Assembly: GCA_031271785.1 (NCBI GenBank) | Contig: JAISUZ010000112.1 | Span: 1 to 64,000, forward strand | Length of the DNA: 64,000 nt | Direction of reading: 5' to 3' | Source: Fibrobacter sp. | GTDB lineage: Bacteria > Fibrobacterota > Fibrobacteria > Fibrobacterales > Fibrobacteraceae | Part shown: positions 61,645-64,000 of the stretch, piece by piece | Layout of the letters: the number at the start of each line of letters is the position of its first letter | Numbering within the stretch: position 1 is the first letter of the stretch | Made by a program: the position numbers and the translations under genes | The notes under the pieces: model-generated | The model's input: the letters and a program-made list of their open reading frames with translations, nothing else | Database searches by the model: none | Told to the model about the DNA's origin: nothing

Positions 61645-63240
61645 ATGTTACAAGTCTCTCAAGTCAGTTTACAATATGGCAGCCGTTCCTTATTCAAAGA
61701 TGTGAACCTCACTTTCCAAAAAGGAAACTGCTACGGCGTGATCGGCGCAAACGGCGCCGGAAAATCCACTTTTCTTAAAATCCTCTCCGGAGACTTGGAA
61801 CCGAACACCGGCGAAGTCATCAAAGACCCGGGCGAACGCATTGCGGTTTTAAAACAGGATCACTTCGCCTACGAAGAATTCACGGTATTTGAAACCGTGA
61901 TGATGGGACACACCGAACTCTACGAACTGACTCAAAAACGCGAAGCCCTCTACGCTCTCCCGGAAATGACCGAAGAACAAGGCATGGAAGCGATGGAAAT
62001 CGAAACCCGGTTCGGAGAAATCGGAGGCTACGAAGCCGAATCCAGCGCCGCCGTGCTCCTCAAAGGGCTCGGAATCCCCGAAGAACTCCACGGCGTGAAA
62101 ATGTCCGAACTTGACGGCAGCCAAAAAATCCGCGTGCTCCTCGCACAGGCGCTTTTCGGTAACCCCGATATTCTCCTCCTCGACGAACCCACAAACCATT
62201 TGGATGTTGAATCCATCAACTGGCTTGAAGACTATTTGGAACGCTTTGAAAACACCGTGATCGTGGTATCGCATGACCGTCACTTCTTAAACCGCGTTTG
62301 CACGCATATTTGCGACATCGACTACGGCAAAATCCATATTTATGCCGGAAACTACGAATTTTGGTACGCCGCAAGCCAACTCGCTCAAAAACAGCGCAAA
62401 GACCAAAACCGCCGCGCCGAAGATAAAATCGAAGAATTAAAAGCGTTTATCCGCCGCTTTGCCTCGAACGCCTCCAAAGCGAAACAAGCCACCAGCCGCA
62501 AAAAATTGCTCGACAAAATGACGGTCGAAGAAATGCCCGCTTCGAGCCGCAAATTCCCGTGGGTCAGTTTTAAAATGGACCGGGAACCCGGAAAAATCGT
62601 ACTGGAACTCCAAGACTTAACCATTGACGCCGGCGAAGGCGGTAAAATAGAAAACCTGCAATTCTCCCTCGGAAACACCGACCGTGTAGCTCTTGTGGGC
62701 GAATACGACGTACTGAAAACCGCGTTTTTCCAAACCCTGGCCGGAGAAAAAGAACCGGAAAAAGGAACCGTCAAGTGGGGCAGCACCATCACTTACAGCT
62801 ATTTTCCGAGAAACAACGACGCCTATTTCGACACCGACTTATCGCTTGTGGACTGGCTGCGCCAATACAGCAAAGAACAAGACGAAACCTTTATCCGCGG
62901 CTTTTTGGGACGCATGCTCTTTACGGGCGAAGAAGCCCTGAAATCCGCGCGGGTACTCTCCGGCGGCGAAAAAGTACGTTGCATGCTCTCGCGCATGATG
63001 CTTGCAAACGCGAACACGCTCATGCTCGACGAACCCACCTCGCACCTCGACCTCGAATCCATCACGGCGCTCAACAACGGTCTCATCAACTTCCCGGGTC
63101 CGGTTATTTTCTGCACTCAAGACCACGAATTTGCACAAACCGTCGCGAACCGCGTTTTGGAACTCACGCCGAACGGCTACCTCGACCGCACCATGACCTT
63201 CGACGAATGGCTCTCCACCAAAAAAGGAAGCAGGAAGTAG
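61645..63240 (+). CDS. ABC-F family ATPase, YbiT-like
   Basis: 531 residues with two ABC domains and a linker (about 240-290). NBD1: Walker A GANGAGKSTFLKIL, signature LDGSQKIRVL (degenerate), Walker B ILLLDEPTNHLD. NBD2: Walker A position reads VGEYDVLKTAFFQ (degenerate), signature LSGGEKVRCML, Walker B TLMLDEPTSHLD. No membrane segment, so it is a soluble, ribosome-associated translation factor rather than a transporter. Starts 1 bp after the activase stop. Confidence 0.92.
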   Translation: MLQVSQVSLQYGSRSLFKDVNLTFQKGNCYGVIGANGAGKSTFLKILSGDLEPNTGEVIKDPGERIAVLKQDHFAYEEFTVFETVMMGHTELYELTQKREALYALPEMTEEQGMEAMEIETRFGEIGGYEAESSAAVLLKGLGIPEELHGVKMSELDGSQKIRVLLAQALFGNPDILLLDEPTNHLDVESINWLEDYLERFENTVIVVSHDRHFLNRVCTHICDIDYGKIHIYAGNYEFWYAASQLAQKQRKDQNRRAEDKIEELKAFIRRFASNASKAKQATSRKKLLDKMTVEEMPASSRKFPWVSFKMDREPGKIVLELQDLTIDAGEGGKIENLQFSLGNTDRVALVGEYDVLKTAFFQTLAGEKEPEKGTVKWGSTITYSYFPRNNDAYFDTDLSLVDWLRQYSKEQDETFIRGFLGRMLFTGEEALKSARVLSGGEKVRCMLSRMMLANANTLMLDEPTSHLDLESITALNNGLINFPGPVIFCTQDHEFAQTVANRVLELTPNGYLDRTMTFDEWLSTKKGSRK

Positions 63241-63307
63241 AAGTCATTTCGGAAAAGTGAAACGCGATCCGGGATCTCCTGTAAGAATACTCTCCCCAAC
63301 ACATCCC

Positions 63308-63892
63308 TCAATTCAAATAATAAGCCACACCAAATTTTAATTGTACGTGATTCACTTCGGCGAGCGAAGAATCCGTATTTCCGATAATCGCAAGTTTGCA
63401 ATCTATTTTTACTTTATTCTTAATCGTAAAACCAAGTCCGAGCGGTATCACGTTAATATAAATGTCTTTCCGGCCTTTGATCCAATTATCCTTATTGTCA
63501 TTGTTCACAACTTTAGAATAAACAGGAATATCCAACAAAAGACCGACGGCAAAGAAAAACGAACCATAACGGCGCGGCGTGAATTGAAGCGTAACCGGAG
63601 TATTCAACATCCACTCATTCAGGCTTACGTCAATATCAGGATCTTTAATCGAATGGTATTCCAAATTCACTTCCGGCGCAATGCTTAAACGACTGCCCAA
63701 CGGAATGCGAACAGCACCGCCCAATTCAAAACCAAAGCCCAAGCCGCCAACCATTTCATAACCGTAATCATTAAAATCAGCAGTCATTATATGCTCAGAG
63801 AATCCGGCTTTCAGCCCAAACTGCACTTTGCTTTCCTGTGCAAATGTAAAAGATACGCTCACAAATATTAACCACAAAACCAGTTTCTTCAT
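63308..63892 (-). CDS. Outer-membrane beta-barrel protein (porin-like)
   Basis: 194 residues. Signal peptide MKKLVLWLIFVSVSFTFAQ, then alternating strands (VQFGLKAGFSEHIMTADF, GFGFELGGAVRIPLGSRLSI, VNLEYHSIKDPDIDVS) ending in the terminal aromatic-type strand VQLKFGVAYYLN. This is the eight-stranded OMP_b-brl pattern. Ligand unknown. AAAGGA precedes the ATG. Convergent with the ABC-F gene. Confidence 0.85.
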   Translation of the reverse strand: MKKLVLWLIFVSVSFTFAQESKVQFGLKAGFSEHIMTADFNDYGYEMVGGLGFGFELGGAVRIPLGSRLSIAPEVNLEYHSIKDPDIDVSLNEWMLNTPVTLQFTPRRYGSFFFAVGLLLDIPVYSKVVNNDNKDNWIKGRKDIYINVIPLGLGFTIKNKVKIDCKLAIIGNTDSSLAEVNHVQLKFGVAYYLN

Positions 63893-64000
63893 GTAAATCC
63901 TTTATCGGAATTGAAAATTGCGCGGCAAAAATAATAAAAAACAGAAAATAAATCTACTGTTATTTTCTTTCCCCTGCCCTTTTATACTTACGCCGAATTT
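63893..64000. other. 3' end of window, AT-rich upstream region
   Basis: Leader of the barrel gene on the minus strand. No gene or repeat visible. Confidence 0.4.

Overview
The window looks like chromosome from a Gram-negative, plant-fibre-degrading bacterium, most probably a member of the Fibrobacterota or a close relative. The evidence is a GH9 cellulase ending in a type IX secretion-like sorting tail, an OmpA/DUF4398 envelope pair, an outer-membrane barrel, DivIVA- and DUF4321-type proteins, and a GlgM-GlgE glycogen pair. The taxon is an inference; there is no rRNA here.

Layout. 0.6-3.6 kb: alpha-maltose-1-phosphate route to glycogen (glgM, glgE). 4.2-13.4 kb: small conserved protein, ybeY, CNNM/CorC-type membrane protein, xseA (minus), DUF4398 lipoprotein, OmpA protein, orphan Phd-type antitoxin, GH9 cellulase, DUF486 protein, NfeD membrane protease. 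13.6-17.5 kb: divergent metallo-beta-lactamase fold protein, then prmA, nitroreductase, hemE. 17.7-23.2 kb (minus): divIVA-like, DUF167, pyrC, plsC, rnr, RgpF-like. 23.5-25.1 kb: two-gene ABC exporter. 25.8-31.7 kb: release-factor-like gene (minus), then lipoprotein, Nudix, degenerate SDR, long ispG, serA. 31.7-35.2 kb (minus): aroE, a fused aroK-aroB, sugar-nucleotide reductase. 35.3-41.0 kb: der, plsY, gpsA, DUF4321, gatA. 42.0-45.7 kb: a strikingly AT-rich pair of DUF262 genes, one with a DUF1524 HNH nuclease domain, probably a horizontally acquired defence module. 45.9-50.0 kb (minus): ispE, tRNA-Gln, rplY, pth, guaB, MazG-like. 50.1-56.2 kb: argF, miaA, divergent polysaccharide deacetylase, pdxJ, unknown gene, murI, birA. 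57.2-63.9 kb: a 1474-residue dehydratase activase-like protein, an ABC-F ATPase, an outer-membrane barrel.

The most unusual signal is non-coding. Most of the long gene-free stretches (about 0.2-0.4, 3.6-4.0, 23.2-23.4, 25.2-25.8, 38.4-38.9, 41.0-41.5 and 56.2-57.1 kb) are built from the same small set of palindromic modules in shuffled order and orientation. Several modules keep their hairpins while the stem sequence changes on both arms: one has an identical 20-nt loop on three different 19-bp stems. Four modules and one isolated copy of the terminal motif begin directly after a stop codon. This points to a structured RNA or mobile hairpin family and not to decayed genes.

Most genes are ordinary housekeeping genes. 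Points that stand out within proteins are a 98-bp der/plsY overlap, one coherently degenerate ATP site in the ABC-F protein, loss of both catalytic residues in an RmlD-like protein, a degenerate metal motif in the MBL protein, and an ornithine carbamoyltransferase lacking the second Arg of its STRTR motif.
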